54,836 bases of DNA from Verrucomicrobiaceae bacterium (lineage in GTDB: Bacteria; Verrucomicrobiota; Verrucomicrobiia; Verrucomicrobiales; Akkermansiaceae). Every line of letters begins with the position of its first letter. Position 1 is the stretch's first letter. The notes below the pieces were generated by a model. That model was not told where the DNA came from, ran no database searches, and saw only the letters and a program-made list of their open reading frames with translations. Positions 6,540-16,179 of this stretch are shown in pieces. The position numbers and the translations under genes were made by a program. The stretch is from assembly GCA_027485995.1 (NCBI GenBank), contig JAIXPW010000117.1, forward strand, positions 1 through 54,836, in the 5' to 3' direction.

Positions 6540-8768
6540 TCAGTTTGGCTCGCCGGCCGGGAAGATCTCGTGGATCGTGGACTGTCGATGGTCGTCGATC
6601 CATCGCTCGAGCGCGGGTCGCATCGCCGCCATGACTTCCGGTCGTTCGGAGGCCAGATTGCGGTTTCCCGACTCATCGGACGAGAGTCGATAGAGCGCGA
6701 AATGACGGTCTCCTGCAGCGGTGGGCGTGCAGACGAGTTTCCATAACTTCGTCGTGAGGCAGCGCTGCTTGGCGGCGATCACCGGGGCGAGATACTTCTT
6801 TTTCAGCACGAACTGATAGTTGAAGGCATCGTCGATTTCGGTGAGTTCGTCCATGGGAGGCAGCTTCGGCCTCTCGATCCCCGGCACGCGGAACTGAATG
6901 AAAGGGAAACTGGTCTCGCTGTAGCTGGGAAGGGTTTCTGGAGTGGCCCGGCGCTCGATCCACGAGGCGAAACTTTTTCCCTCCCAGGCAGAGGGCTTCT
7001 CGACCGCCAGCAGATCCGCCAGCGTGGGCATCAGGTCGATCGATCGGATCGGTTCGGAAATGACCTGGGGCGCCTTGCCTGGGATGTGCACGATCAGCGG
7101 GATGTGGTTGGCCTGCCCGCTGCCATTGAGGCTGAGGCCGTGTCCCAGCGTGACGCCCGGATCGAAGAGATCGTCGCCGTGATCCGCCGTGATGACGACG
7201 ATCGTTCGCTCGGCCAGACCGTTCCGCTCCAGCGACTTCAGGATGCGCGAAACACAGTCGTCGAACTGTCGGGTGCAGCCGTCGTAAAGCGCCCGGATCT
7301 GACGGATCTCGCTGTCAGGCATGGACCTCCAGATGGGTTCGAGATCCTCGCCTCCGATGAAACGATCCACGTCGAACTGCACCTGGTTGCCGGCAGGTCC
7401 ATCATAACCCGGGTCGGCAAACATCCGGTTGTAGGGCTGAGGCGAGCCGTAGGGTAGGTGATTGCACGAGTAGAAGACGTGCCAGAAGAAGGGCTTGCCC
7501 GAAGCGGCCTGCTTCCCCAAGCGGTCTTCCACCCGTCTGGTCACCACCTCGGGGGTCACGAACGAAGCGAAGGACCCGATCTCCGGAAACAAGCGATAGC
7601 CGAGTGAGTTGTCGAAATACAAGGGCACCACGAAATGCGCCATGATGACGGCCTGGCTGAGATAGATCTTGAAGTTGTCAAAACTTGAAACGTCGATGTC
7701 CTTGAAACCGAGAGGAACGAGTTTGTAATAACCCGCGCACCAGTCTCCGATCGCGGCGGTGTCATAGTCCGCGGCATTCATCACCGAGGCCATCGGGACG
7801 AGCGTCTGCTCCATCGAGGCGACGGTTTCCTGATCCGGATACATCTGGCGGATCCCGTGGCTGTGGGGGAACTGCGAGCCCATGAAGGTGACGGACGATT
7901 CAAGGGTCGAGGCGATCGGGGTGTAACAGCGCTCGAACCGCGTCGAGCGTGCGGCCAGGGCATCGATTGTCGGAGAAACTCCCGCCGCTGCGGCTCCATC
8001 GCTGCGGGCAGCCTTGTGGCCTGCGCAGCCCAGGCTGTCGCCACGCAGGGAATCCGAAGCGATGATGATGACATTCCAGGGGCTTGCAGTTGGGCTCCTT
8101 TCCCGGTTCGGGGAAAACGCACTCACAGGCAGGGCGGGGATGAAAACCGCAGCGGCTCCGGCGAGCGCGAGGGCCCCTCCGATCCAGCGGACCTTCGGAT
8201 GGCTGGCGCGGAGATACCAGACGATCACCCACAAGAGCACGGCCAACGGAAGGACCGCGAACAGAAGGGACTGGAGCACCGGCTGCCAAGCCGTGGGGGC
8301 CCAGTCCAGAATCCTGTGGCACCAGTCTCCGAGGCGGGCCTCGCTCAGGAAATAGGGCCGTGAGTTTGCCAGCCGCAGCAGAAAGTAGCAGTGGATGAGA
8401 ACCGTCAGGAAAAGTGCCCTCATCACCTTCCAACGGCGTTTCCGAAGCCTCGTCCGCCTGGACCATTCGGTCGTCATGGGAAGCACCAGGAAGACGGCCG
8501 CCAGACCGAGCAGCACGTAGGCCACGAGCACCAGCAGATTCTGGTTGATCAGGAATTGCAGGTACTTGTCACGCGCCAGGGCGCTGAACTTGTTCTCCAT
8601 TCCGTCCGAGCGATTCGCCAGGCGCCACAACGATGCCGCGAATTGACAGACGAGGAAAACGCCCACTCCAGCCACGGTCGGCCACAGGCAGGTCCGCCCG
8701 CTGACTGCAGTTTGGAGGGAGGGGGAGTCGGCGCTGTCGGGCTTGGCCATATGGAACGCTCGCAGCAT
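6540..8768 (-). CDS. LtaS/sulfatase-superfamily membrane enzyme with five N-terminal helices
   Basis: A 742-residue alkaline-phosphatase-superfamily protein. Five hydrophobic helices (about residues 28-50, 74-97, 113-136, 161-186, 194-217) precede a large extracytoplasmic domain, the layout of lipoteichoic acid synthase. The catalytic domain begins NVIIIASDSLRGDSLG (metal Asp239). The sulfatase nucleophile site C/S-x-P-x-R is absent; counting from the preceding FER segment, Thr288 of STLES takes the place, recalling the LtaS nucleophile in GKTSDS. D529-H530-G531 supplies further metal ligands. It may therefore be a phosphotransferase or phosphodiesterase acting on phospholipid head groups rather than a sulfatase. 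It starts 12 bases after the preceding membrane-protein gene, so both form an operon. An ATG at 8750 is an alternative start. Confidence 0.75.
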   Translation of the reverse strand: MLRAFHMAKPDSADSPSLQTAVSGRTCLWPTVAGVGVFLVCQFAASLWRLANRSDGMENKFSALARDKYLQFLINQNLLVLVAYVLLGLAAVFLVLPMTTEWSRRTRLRKRRWKVMRALFLTVLIHCYFLLRLANSRPYFLSEARLGDWCHRILDWAPTAWQPVLQSLLFAVLPLAVLLWVIVWYLRASHPKVRWIGGALALAGAAAVFIPALPVSAFSPNRERSPTASPWNVIIIASDSLRGDSLGCAGHKAARSDGAAAAGVSPTIDALAARSTRFERCYTPIASTLESSVTFMGSQFPHSHGIRQMYPDQETVASMEQTLVPMASVMNAADYDTAAIGDWCAGYYKLVPLGFKDIDVSSFDNFKIYLSQAVIMAHFVVPLYFDNSLGYRLFPEIGSFASFVTPEVVTRRVEDRLGKQAASGKPFFWHVFYSCNHLPYGSPQPYNRMFADPGYDGPAGNQVQFDVDRFIGGEDLEPIWRSMPDSEIRQIRALYDGCTRQFDDCVSRILKSLERNGLAERTIVVITADHGDDLFDPGVTLGHGLSLNGSGQANHIPLIVHIPGKAPQVISEPIRSIDLMPTLADLLAVEKPSAWEGKSFASWIERRATPETLPSYSETSFPFIQFRVPGIERPKLPPMDELTEIDDAFNYQFVLKKKYLAPVIAAKQRCLTTKLWKLVCTPTAAGDRHFALYRLSSDESGNRNLASERPEVMAAMRPALERWIDDHRQSTIHEIFPAGEPN

Positions 8769-8780
8769 CCCCCCACTCGA

Positions 8781-9881
8781 TCAAGTGTCGGGTGGCTCGA
8801 CGTAGGTCCACCTCGGACTCATCAACTTTTCGATCACCACTCCTTTCGGCGACTTGAGGTCGGTGGGGGTCGAGATCCTCAGCAGCACGGCCAATTCCTT
8901 GTTGCCGCTGTGTGCCAGGAGCCCGATCAGCTTTTGCCCTTCCTCGGAGGCCCGCTCGACGTAGCCGAAGAGCACCTGATCCCCCGTGAGCGTCCTCAGC
9001 CGGAAGCAGGCCCAGCGCCTGGAATCGGAGAACTCATGACTGTAATAATGATCGGGCTCAACCCTGACCCGGAAATCCATCGACCCTTGCGGGCGAGTCT
9101 TGGCATACTCGTCCCAGTCCATCGGCTGATAGCAGACTTCCGTTTCCCAATCCACCCTGGCCATTCCTTCATCGCCCAATTCGAGCAGCAGACTTCGCTT
9201 CTGGTCGCCCTCGATCGAGCAAATGACCATCCAGTAAGAGCCCCTGTTTTCCAGCGTGATGGGCTGCAAGACATCCAGTGAAACGAGGCGAGTGGCCTTC
9301 AAGGAATGCTGCTGATACCACTGCTCCATCAAGGGCCTCACCCGCTCAGGATGGCGGACCACCCGTTCGAGCTTCTCAATGCTGTCCGCCTCGCAGTAGA
9401 TCCTGACGCTTTCCGTGAGCCGGTTGACCGTGGCCTCTGCCTCCTCTCGTTCCCGGACCTCCTGATCCAGGGTTTTAAGGTCCTCCGTCCTCGCTGCCTC
9501 CGGGGTGGCCTTGTTGGTTTGAAGATTGGCCAGCGACCAGATGGCTCCGCCGGCGATGGTCACCCCAAACAAAATGAACCATCCCCATGGCGTTGGCTTT
9601 GACTCGCGCTCCTCCTTGTCCCAGGTCTCTTCCAGGATTAGCTGGCTGACCTCGCTGTCGGCCAGAGCTTCATAGTCCGGCTCGTGGGTGCGCTTGTCCT
9701 CATTGACGATGTCGTCCGGCACCAGGCGTGTCATCGGGGTCGGCGCCGGAAGCGGCACGATCCGGGTGACAGCGCCTTCCTCGGTGGTCAACCTGACGAC
9801 CTCCTGAGGCTTCTGCGGTGTCTCATCGACCAATCTAACAACCGGTTTTTCGAAATCCCTAGCCATCGTTGGTTTCGACAA
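8781..9881 (-). CDS. Unknown bitopic membrane protein
   Basis: A 366-residue protein of unknown family. The first ~95 residues are hydrophilic and acidic, one transmembrane segment follows (WGWFILFGVTIAGGAIW, about residues 98-116), then a heptad-like charged stretch (TLDQEVREREEAEATVNRL) and a roughly 220-residue soluble domain rich in aromatic residues and beta-strand patterns. The predicted topology is cytoplasmic N-terminus and periplasmic C-terminus. It is the first gene of an operon with the LtaS-like enzyme (12-base gap) and is divergent from a UgtP-like glycosyltransferase, so it may assist envelope polymer or lipid work. A start at the sixth residue (ATG at 9866) is also possible. 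No function is claimed. Confidence 0.75.
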   Translation of the reverse strand: MSKPTMARDFEKPVVRLVDETPQKPQEVVRLTTEEGAVTRIVPLPAPTPMTRLVPDDIVNEDKRTHEPDYEALADSEVSQLILEETWDKEERESKPTPWGWFILFGVTIAGGAIWSLANLQTNKATPEAARTEDLKTLDQEVREREEAEATVNRLTESVRIYCEADSIEKLERVVRHPERVRPLMEQWYQQHSLKATRLVSLDVLQPITLENRGSYWMVICSIEGDQKRSLLLELGDEGMARVDWETEVCYQPMDWDEYAKTRPQGSMDFRVRVEPDHYYSHEFSDSRRWACFRLRTLTGDQVLFGYVERASEEGQKLIGLLAHSGNKELAVLLRISTPTDLKSPKGVVIEKLMSPRWTYVEPPDT

Positions 9882-9946
9882 AAGCCTGAAATGCCCATCG
9901 ACGCAACGCCATGTTCTGCCTAAAACACGATCCAGCCGAGCGACGC

Positions 9947-11056
9947 ATGCCAGCCAGACTTCTCATCATCACAGCCGCGTTTGGGGAAGGACACAACAGC
10001 GCCGCCAGGAACTGTGCGCTCGCCCTGGATTCCCTGGGGGCGGAGACCCGGGTGGCCGATCCCTGCCTGAGCGGAGCCCCACGTTCCACCCGCTTCATCC
10101 AGTGGGCCTACCGGTTGGTCACCACCTACAGCCCGCAACTCTGGGCCAGGATTTACCGCTCCACCGGCAACCACGACTTCAGCCGTCAGCAGATGCCCCT
10201 GATGCGACGCCCGGAATCCCATCTGGAAACGCTCATTCAGGAGTTCGGTCCCGACGCGATCGTCAGCACCTACCCGCTTTATCCTTATTTCCTCGAACGC
10301 ATCTTCAGGAAAACCGGCCGATCCCTCCCGGTCTTCACCGTGGTCACCGACTCCATCGAGATCAACGCCGCCTGGCTCAAGGCCCCCTCCGACTACTACC
10401 TGGTCACCGATCCCGCCACCCGGGAAACCATGATCCGCGCGGGTCTTCCCGCCTCCAAGGTCATTGACACCGGTTTCCCCGTCAATCCGGTCTTTTCCAC
10501 GCTCCATCCGGTCGCCTCGGACGATCCCTGTGATCCCTTCCGCGTCCTTTACTTTCCCACCGCCAAGCGTGACCTGTTGGGTGCCATGGGGCGCGCCTTG
10601 CTGGATGCCTCGCCACGAGTTCGCCTCACCCTTGTCCTCGGGCGGAATCTCCGGCTCCTTTACAAGCACGCCCGGCAGCTCAAGGCCGCCTATCCTGGAC
10701 GCGTCCGCATCATCGGCTGGACCCGGAAGGTGCCCCAGCTCCTCAACCGCCATCACCTCACGGTCGGCAAGGCCGGAGGGGCCACCGTTCATGAGGCCAT
10801 CGCCGCTCGTTGTCCGATGCTCATCCACCATCTCGTCCCCGGCCAGGAGGAGGGAAATCTGCGCCTGCTGGAGGCCATCGAAGGCGGCAGCCTCGCCGAT
10901 ACCCCGGCCAGCATCGCAAGCGCCACCCGTGATCTTCTCGCCGACCAGGCTGCCGGATGGCGGAGGATGAAGCTCGCACTCTCCCGCCACGGGCGCAATG
11001 CCGGAGCCCTCCACGCCGCGCGATTTGTGTTGGAGAATGTAAATGGTAAATCGTGA
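9947..11056 (+). CDS. MGDG-synthase/UgtP-like glycosyltransferase (GT28)
   Basis: A 369-residue GT-B glycosyltransferase. The N-terminal acceptor domain has ITAAFGEGHNSAA, the G-x-GH-x-x-AA signature of monogalactosyldiacylglycerol synthases and Bacillus UgtP. The C-terminal donor domain has GKAGGATVHEAIAARCPML and PGQEEGNLRLL, the GG-x-x-x-x-E and PGQEEGN motifs of the same group. It should act on diacylglycerol at the cytoplasmic membrane face using a UDP-sugar, making a glycolipid. I start at the internal ATG at 9947, just before the first beta-strand; an upstream ATG at 9911 would add 12 unlikely residues. Divergent from the operon with the LtaS-like enzyme. Sugar and number of additions are not predictable. 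Confidence 0.85.
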   Translation: MPARLLIITAAFGEGHNSAARNCALALDSLGAETRVADPCLSGAPRSTRFIQWAYRLVTTYSPQLWARIYRSTGNHDFSRQQMPLMRRPESHLETLIQEFGPDAIVSTYPLYPYFLERIFRKTGRSLPVFTVVTDSIEINAAWLKAPSDYYLVTDPATRETMIRAGLPASKVIDTGFPVNPVFSTLHPVASDDPCDPFRVLYFPTAKRDLLGAMGRALLDASPRVRLTLVLGRNLRLLYKHARQLKAAYPGRVRIIGWTRKVPQLLNRHHLTVGKAGGATVHEAIAARCPMLIHHLVPGQEEGNLRLLEAIEGGSLADTPASIASATRDLLADQAAGWRRMKLALSRHGRNAGALHAARFVLENVNGKS

Positions 11057-11113
11057 TTCGTAAATGGTCAGAAACAACTCACTATTAACTGTTAACTTCT
11101 AACTCTTCCCCCC
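11041..11113. repeat. AT-rich intergenic repeat (AAATGGT/AATCGT family)
   Basis: The short gap between the glycosyltransferase and the HAD gene contains GTAAATGGTCAG and related words next to TTAACTGTTAACTTCTAACT. The same words, AAATGGT and AATCGT, recur as arms of an inverted repeat at 24,965-25,050. It contrasts with the GC-rich genes around it and resembles a dispersed family. Confidence 0.45.
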
Positions 11114-11710
11114 ATGACCTTCCTCTTTGACATTGGCCGTGTCCTTCTCGACTTCGACTTTGAAACCTCGCTTTCCCAACTGCTTCCTGCGGACACCCTG
11201 GATCCGGCGACCCGACTTGCCGCACTGATCGAGAGAAAGGACGACTTCGAAGCCGGTCGGATCCCGGAACCCGAATACGTGCAGTGGGCCATCGAACGCC
11301 TCGGCGGCGGCATCACGCCCGAGGCCTTCCGGCACGCATGGCAACATATCTTCACCCCCAACGAACCGATGTGGTCAGTGGCCACCCGACTCGCCGCCGA
11401 CGGCCATCGCCTGATTCTTTTTTCCAACACCAACTCCATCCACTGCCCGTGGATCTTCGAGACCTATCCGCGGTTCTCGATCTTCCATGGAGCCGTCCTT
11501 TCCCACCTCGCAGGCGGCATCAAGCCGGACCGCCCGATCTACGAACACGCCATCCGCGAGCATGGGCTGATCCCGGAGGAGACCCGCTACATTGATGACC
11601 TTCCGGCCAACATCGCCACCGGCCGCGAGTTCGGTTTCCGCGCCTGGCAGTATGACTTGAACGACCATGCCGCCTTTGAAGATTGGCTGGCCGGGGAACT
11701 TGGCAGATGA
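11114..11710 (+). CDS. HAD-superfamily (YihX-like) phosphatase
   Basis: A 198-residue haloacid dehalogenase-type hydrolase. Motif I is FDIGRVLLDFD at the extreme N-terminus (nucleophile Asp6), motif II is LILFSNTN (Ser/Thr), motif III Lys is in GGIKPDRPIY and motif IV is YIDDLPANI. The arrangement with a small alpha-helical cap between motifs I and II is that of YihX/HAD-IA phosphatases, which release phosphate from sugar phosphates or FMN. The substrate cannot be read from sequence. It lies 57 bases behind the glycosyltransferase on the same strand and may be co-transcribed, although an AT-rich repeat lies in between. Confidence 0.87.
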   Translation: MTFLFDIGRVLLDFDFETSLSQLLPADTLDPATRLAALIERKDDFEAGRIPEPEYVQWAIERLGGGITPEAFRHAWQHIFTPNEPMWSVATRLAADGHRLILFSNTNSIHCPWIFETYPRFSIFHGAVLSHLAGGIKPDRPIYEHAIREHGLIPEETRYIDDLPANIATGREFGFRAWQYDLNDHAAFEDWLAGELGR

Positions 11711-12035
11711 CCACCCTCGCGGCTCCCAGTGGCAGGTGCCGCCAGTGTTCTCACACGGCGTCTGTTAGACGCTGCCAGATTGACGTTGGAATCCCTTGGA
11801 TCCGATGATAACTCAATTCGTAAAACAAAATGACGAGTGGCTCACCCAATCCTGACCAAGCCTGGGAATTCCCCCTGCAATCATTTCATCGGAAGGATTG
11901 CGGTGACTTTCCTGCAGACCTTCTGTCCATTGTCGGACCGCCATCGCATGATCCTGCCTCCGGATTTCAGCCGGGAGTTCGCTTCGCCGCTGGCCTCGGC
12001 GCACAGGATGCCGTGATGGCCTTGCTTTAACGCGA
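11711..12035. other. 325-base gap without a convincing gene
   Basis: A hairpin, GCGTCT-GTT-AGACGC, lies at about 11,759-11,773 and could end the HAD transcript. Short open frames on both strands here have no recognisable domain, no sensible composition and no start signal, so I do not call them. The last part must hold the mnmE promoter, but I could not identify one. Confidence 0.4.
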
Positions 12036-13394
12036 ATGGACCCGCTCTCCGCCGCTGTTCCGACGATTGCCGCCGTGTCCTCCCCGCCCGGAGTCGGGGC
12101 GGTCTCGATGATCCGGCTGTCGGGTCCGAGGGCAATCGCGGTCGCCGACCTCGCCACAGGCGGAAAGGCATCGGTCGCAACACCCAGGACCGCGACCTGG
12201 TGTCGGGTGCTTGACAGGACGGGTGCCGCCATCGACGACGGTCTGCTGATCTGTTTTCCCGGCACTGGCAGCTACACCGGCGAGCCGGTCGTGGAGTTCA
12301 GTGGTCATGGGGGAATGCTCGTGACCCGGCAGGTGCTGTCGCGCTTCCTCGAGTGCGGCGCGATCGCCGCAGGTCCCGGAGAATTCACGCAGCGGGCCTT
12401 CCTGAATGGAAAGCTCGATCTCACCCAGGCCGAGGGCGTGATGGATCTGATCTCCGCCCAAACCTCCCTGGCCCTGCGGGCCGCACGCGATCAGATGGAC
12501 GGCGTGCTGGGACGTCAGACCCTGGCGGCGCGCGACGAGATCCTCTCGGTGCTGGCGCACGTGGAGGCCTACATTGATTTTCCTGACGAGGACATCGCCC
12601 CTGAAACAGGAGAGCTTCTCTGCAAGCGCCTGCGTGCCGTGTCCGCTCAGATCGACCGACTGCTCGCCACGGCGGACCAGGGTCGCATCCTTCGTGAAGG
12701 CGTCATGACGGTCATCTTTGGCGAACCGAACGTGGGGAAATCGAGCCTCCTGAACCGCCTGCTCGGCCATGAGCGGGCGATCGTCAGCGAGGTGGCCGGG
12801 ACCACGCGCGACACCATTGAGGAATCCTCCGTTCTTGGCGGAATTCCGCTGCGTCTGATTGACACTGCGGGCGTTCGGGAGGCGGCGGACCGGATCGAGG
12901 AGGAGGGGATTCGCCGCACGGTCCGGCAGATCGAGTCGGCCGATCTTCTGCTGGAGGTGGTGGACGGTTCCCGGGCAAAAGGTGCGCCGATCCAGTTCGA
13001 TGGGCCGGACAGCGGGCGTCGTCTGCGAATTTTCAACAAGTCCGATCTGGGTCTGCATCCCGACTGGCAGGCCGAGGATGGCATTTCCTTGTCCTGCGAG
13101 TCCGGCGCTGGCTTCGATCAGCTTCAGAAAGCGATCGAGTCCGTCCTGCAGCTCGGAATGGAGGACTGGGGCGGGCAGGCGGTGGCGATCAATGCCCGCC
13201 ATCAGTCGTGCCTGCATCGCGCGAGGGTGGCTCTGGAGGCCGCCATCCAGCTCTTGGAGCCGCCGCGCTCGGACACCGAGCTGGCGGCCGTGGATCTGAG
13301 GGAAGCCCTGGAGGCCTTTGGCGAGGTGGTCGGACGAGTCGATGTCGAGGATCTGCTTGGGGTCATTTTTTCCAGCTTTTGCATCGGGAAATAG
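12036..13394 (+). CDS. mnmE: tRNA modification GTPase MnmE (TrmE)
   Basis: A 452-residue protein that, with MnmG, installs the carboxymethylaminomethyl group at C5 of wobble uridine 34. The N-terminal tetrahydrofolate-binding domain has the typical PPGVGAVSMIRLSGP and GEFTQRAFLNGKLDLTQAE. The inserted G domain shows G1 GEPNVGKSS, G2 GTTRD, G3 DTAG and G4 NKSD. The helical domain ends in FCIGK, so the conserved C-terminal Cys that is needed for modification is present. Length and layout match the family. It is monocistronic or leads into the TPR gene 67 bases later. MnmG is not in the window. Confidence 0.97.
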   Translation: MDPLSAAVPTIAAVSSPPGVGAVSMIRLSGPRAIAVADLATGGKASVATPRTATWCRVLDRTGAAIDDGLLICFPGTGSYTGEPVVEFSGHGGMLVTRQVLSRFLECGAIAAGPGEFTQRAFLNGKLDLTQAEGVMDLISAQTSLALRAARDQMDGVLGRQTLAARDEILSVLAHVEAYIDFPDEDIAPETGELLCKRLRAVSAQIDRLLATADQGRILREGVMTVIFGEPNVGKSSLLNRLLGHERAIVSEVAGTTRDTIEESSVLGGIPLRLIDTAGVREAADRIEEEGIRRTVRQIESADLLLEVVDGSRAKGAPIQFDGPDSGRRLRIFNKSDLGLHPDWQAEDGISLSCESGAGFDQLQKAIESVLQLGMEDWGGQAVAINARHQSCLHRARVALEAAIQLLEPPRSDTELAAVDLREALEAFGEVVGRVDVEDLLGVIFSSFCIGK

Positions 13395-13461
13395 CACCTG
13401 GCGGAACGCGGCTTGCGATCAGGATTGATTTCCTCGGGAAATACCCAAGGTTGTTGCACAA

Positions 13462-16095
13462 ATGAGATTTGCCTGGTGTGTCGCTGTTTGCATCTCGATC
13501 TCGCTGACCAGTGGTCCCGCCGCGGTGACTCCAGCGGAGGATCAGGCGGGTCAGCCGGACCAGGTTTCCAAGTTGATCGAGCAGCTCGGAGACGATCATT
13601 TCAAGGTCCGTGAGGAGGCAACCCGCAAGCTTTGGGCCATGGGCATCCAGGCCGAGCCCCGTTTGCGGGAGGCGCTGGGCGGGACGAATCCAGAGGTCAG
13701 CAAGCGGGCGTCCTTCCTGCTGCGGAAGATCGCGCTCGACGTGACGCCGGACACGCCCGAGGCGGTGCTTGGGCTGATCGAGCGCTTCAACCAGGCGGGG
13801 CGGGATGACAAGCTGAGAATCATCTACGAGCTAGAGGGCCTCAGAGCCTGGCGACAGATACTCAAGCTCTACTCGCTGGAAACAAGCGAGGACGTCAAGG
13901 CGCGGGTCCGCGCAAGGGTCGAGCAGGTGGCCATTCGGGCGGCCCGGGAGTCGATCGCGGCGGACAAGCCTCAGGAGGCGCTTGGCTTCCTGGCGATGGG
14001 TCCACAGGGAACCGCCGGGCTGGCCGCGATCGCCGAGTTTCATCGCACCCATGGCAGTCTGAAGACGGAACTCACCAAGGCGAGCGGCCCGGATCAAGCC
14101 GCACTCAGGCTCGCCCTGCTGCGGTCATCGGGTCAGTTCGACGCGGCGCGCAAGGCCGCAGTGGAAGCCCGTGAGCCAAGGATCGCGGCAGTGATGGACA
14201 TGCTGGAGGGCGATCCCATGCCGCTTCTGCGCACCTGCACGGCGAGCGATGGTCCGCCGTCGCTGCACGCCCTCTATCTCCAGCTCGCGGAGAAGAACTG
14301 GAACGGCGTGCCGCTGACCTCCAAGGATTTCGACCCGCTCCAGCCGTTCCTGCGTGGCGCCGGGAATGACAACAACCGCTCCCTTGGCTGCGGCATCTAT
14401 TTCCTGCTCGGCGAAGCGGCGGCGGGCGAATCCCATTTCATCAAACTCGATCACATCGAAGCCTTCCATTACTACGATCTCCTTGAGCGGGTGCCGGAAG
14501 CCCTGAAGGTGATGGGCTTGAGCCCGGATCAGCCGGATTATGCGGCCTGGATCGAGAAGCGTGCCAAGGCGGTGATCGACCATCCGGATGAAAGCGATGG
14601 GGAACAAACGGACCTCGTCGAGATGGCCACCTTTCTGGAAAAGCGGGGTCTGCGGGATCAGTTGAAGCATTTCGAGCCCTTCCTCGCGAAACTGGCGGCG
14701 GAGGATTCGGAGGTGTTTCTCACGATCCTGGGCAGTCTGTTCCACACTGAACAAACGAGGACGGGAGCGGTCACGCTCGCGAAGAAGGCGGCGGTGAACT
14801 ATGCCGGTGACGACGACTTGAAATGGGGCGAGGTCCTCGACGGGGTCTTCAATGAAGGTCAGGCGGCCGGCACGTGGTGGACCTGGCTGGGTGAACTCGA
14901 TCCAGCGGTGAGTCGTGCGGATCGTCTGGACGGCCTCATGGCCATGCTGAGATACGGAAACGATCCCGGCAGTCTGCGCAAGAAATGGATGAAACGTGCC
15001 TGGGATGCGATTGATGCGATGCCGAAGGACAAGGCCACGGAGAAGCTCAATCTCATGAAGAACCTCGCCCTTCAGTCGAACGATCTCGTTTCAGGATTGA
15101 AGGCCTGGGACCAGTTGCTCGAGGACATCGAGGAAGATGATGAGGAGGACATCACCGACCGCAGCTTCAGTTATCTGCTCTATCTTTCTGCTGCTGGTCG
15201 CTGGCAGGACGCCGCCACCCTGTGGATGAAGCTGATCGAGAAAAATCCTTCCCGTCCCGATTTCCACGCCTACGCAGCCGCCTGCTTGCGCCGCATGGGG
15301 AAGGACCAGGAGGCCGCGAGGCAGGACGAATGGGCGGACAAGCTCGCGCTTGCCGATCCCAGGGCCGGTATCCTGATCGGCCAGGCTTATTCCTATGGTG
15401 GCGATTTCGAGCGTGCCGGCCAGTGGTGGGAGCGGGTGGTCCTCACCACTTCTCCGGACGCCGACCTCTGGGTGAGGGCCCTGACCCTGCATGGACTGGA
15501 TCGCACCGGGGCGGGCGACTGGAAGCGCGCCGCCGCCGTCAACGAAGTCCTCGCCTACAACGGTTATGAAGGCAGGGGCGAATCGCCCAGCCTCAGGATC
15601 CGCCTGCGGGTGAATGCCGACTTCACTCGCGCCTTGAGCCGACTCAAGACGGATCGTGAGCAATCGATCCGGGTTCTCGAGAAATGCCATAGCCTGCTTC
15701 CTGCGGACGGATCCTTGGCGGATTACTTCTTTCCCGCGCTTCGCAAGGCGGGACTGTTGCAACAACACGACGAGTGGTTCGAGCGGTCGTGGAAGGTCAT
15801 GGAGTCGGTCATCAAGGCTTTTCCCGACGGTGAGAACTCCCGAAACACGGCCGCGTGGCTGGCTGCGCGCGCCGTCAGGCATCTCGATGACGCGGAAGAG
15901 CACGTGGACAAGGCTCTCGCTTCCTCTCCCGAGCAGGCCGCGTATCTCGACACCAAGGCCGAGATCCTCTTCGCAAGAAAGGACCGCAAGGGGGCGCTGG
16001 AACTCTCCAGGCAATCGCTGATCTCGGACCCTCTCGATGACTCGCTGCGCCGCCAGTTCGAACGCTACCGGGCCGGGCCGTTTCCGACTCCCTGA
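13462..16095 (+). CDS. Large secreted HEAT/TPR-repeat protein
   Basis: An 877-residue protein with a probable signal peptide (about residues 1-20, CVAVCISISLTSGPA). Residues ~35-100 look like HEAT-type helices (IEQLGDDHFKVREEATRKLW, GTNPEVSKRASFLLRK). The rest is a long alpha solenoid of TPR-like helix pairs, clearest towards the C-terminus (DFHAYAAACLRRMGKDQEAA, AYLDTKAEILFARKDRKGA). There is no catalytic motif. Such proteins are scaffolds, and the planctomycete-verrucomicrobial superphylum has many of them. It is in the same direction as mnmE and the AI-2E-type permease. Function unknown. Confidence 0.82.
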   Translation: MRFAWCVAVCISISLTSGPAAVTPAEDQAGQPDQVSKLIEQLGDDHFKVREEATRKLWAMGIQAEPRLREALGGTNPEVSKRASFLLRKIALDVTPDTPEAVLGLIERFNQAGRDDKLRIIYELEGLRAWRQILKLYSLETSEDVKARVRARVEQVAIRAARESIAADKPQEALGFLAMGPQGTAGLAAIAEFHRTHGSLKTELTKASGPDQAALRLALLRSSGQFDAARKAAVEAREPRIAAVMDMLEGDPMPLLRTCTASDGPPSLHALYLQLAEKNWNGVPLTSKDFDPLQPFLRGAGNDNNRSLGCGIYFLLGEAAAGESHFIKLDHIEAFHYYDLLERVPEALKVMGLSPDQPDYAAWIEKRAKAVIDHPDESDGEQTDLVEMATFLEKRGLRDQLKHFEPFLAKLAAEDSEVFLTILGSLFHTEQTRTGAVTLAKKAAVNYAGDDDLKWGEVLDGVFNEGQAAGTWWTWLGELDPAVSRADRLDGLMAMLRYGNDPGSLRKKWMKRAWDAIDAMPKDKATEKLNLMKNLALQSNDLVSGLKAWDQLLEDIEEDDEEDITDRSFSYLLYLSAAGRWQDAATLWMKLIEKNPSRPDFHAYAAACLRRMGKDQEAARQDEWADKLALADPRAGILIGQAYSYGGDFERAGQWWERVVLTTSPDADLWVRALTLHGLDRTGAGDWKRAAAVNEVLAYNGYEGRGESPSLRIRLRVNADFTRALSRLKTDREQSIRVLEKCHSLLPADGSLADYFFPALRKAGLLQQHDEWFERSWKVMESVIKAFPDGENSRNTAAWLAARAVRHLDDAEEHVDKALASSPEQAAYLDTKAEILFARKDRKGALELSRQSLISDPLDDSLRRQFERYRAGPFPTP

Positions 16096-16179
16096 TCGGG
16101 CGGGCATGTCACATTTCCATGCTCTTTCCGAGAACAAGCTGGCGATGCCTGATGGTGTCGTTAGAGTCCTGCCATTCAA

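Noticed and set aside
6540..8768. Arylsulfatase
   Set aside because: The modification site C/S-x-P-x-R is absent and Thr takes the nucleophile position; topology fits LtaS-like enzymes better.
12027..13397. Minus-strand open frame of 456 codons
   Set aside because: Antisense to mnmE, which has all G-domain motifs.
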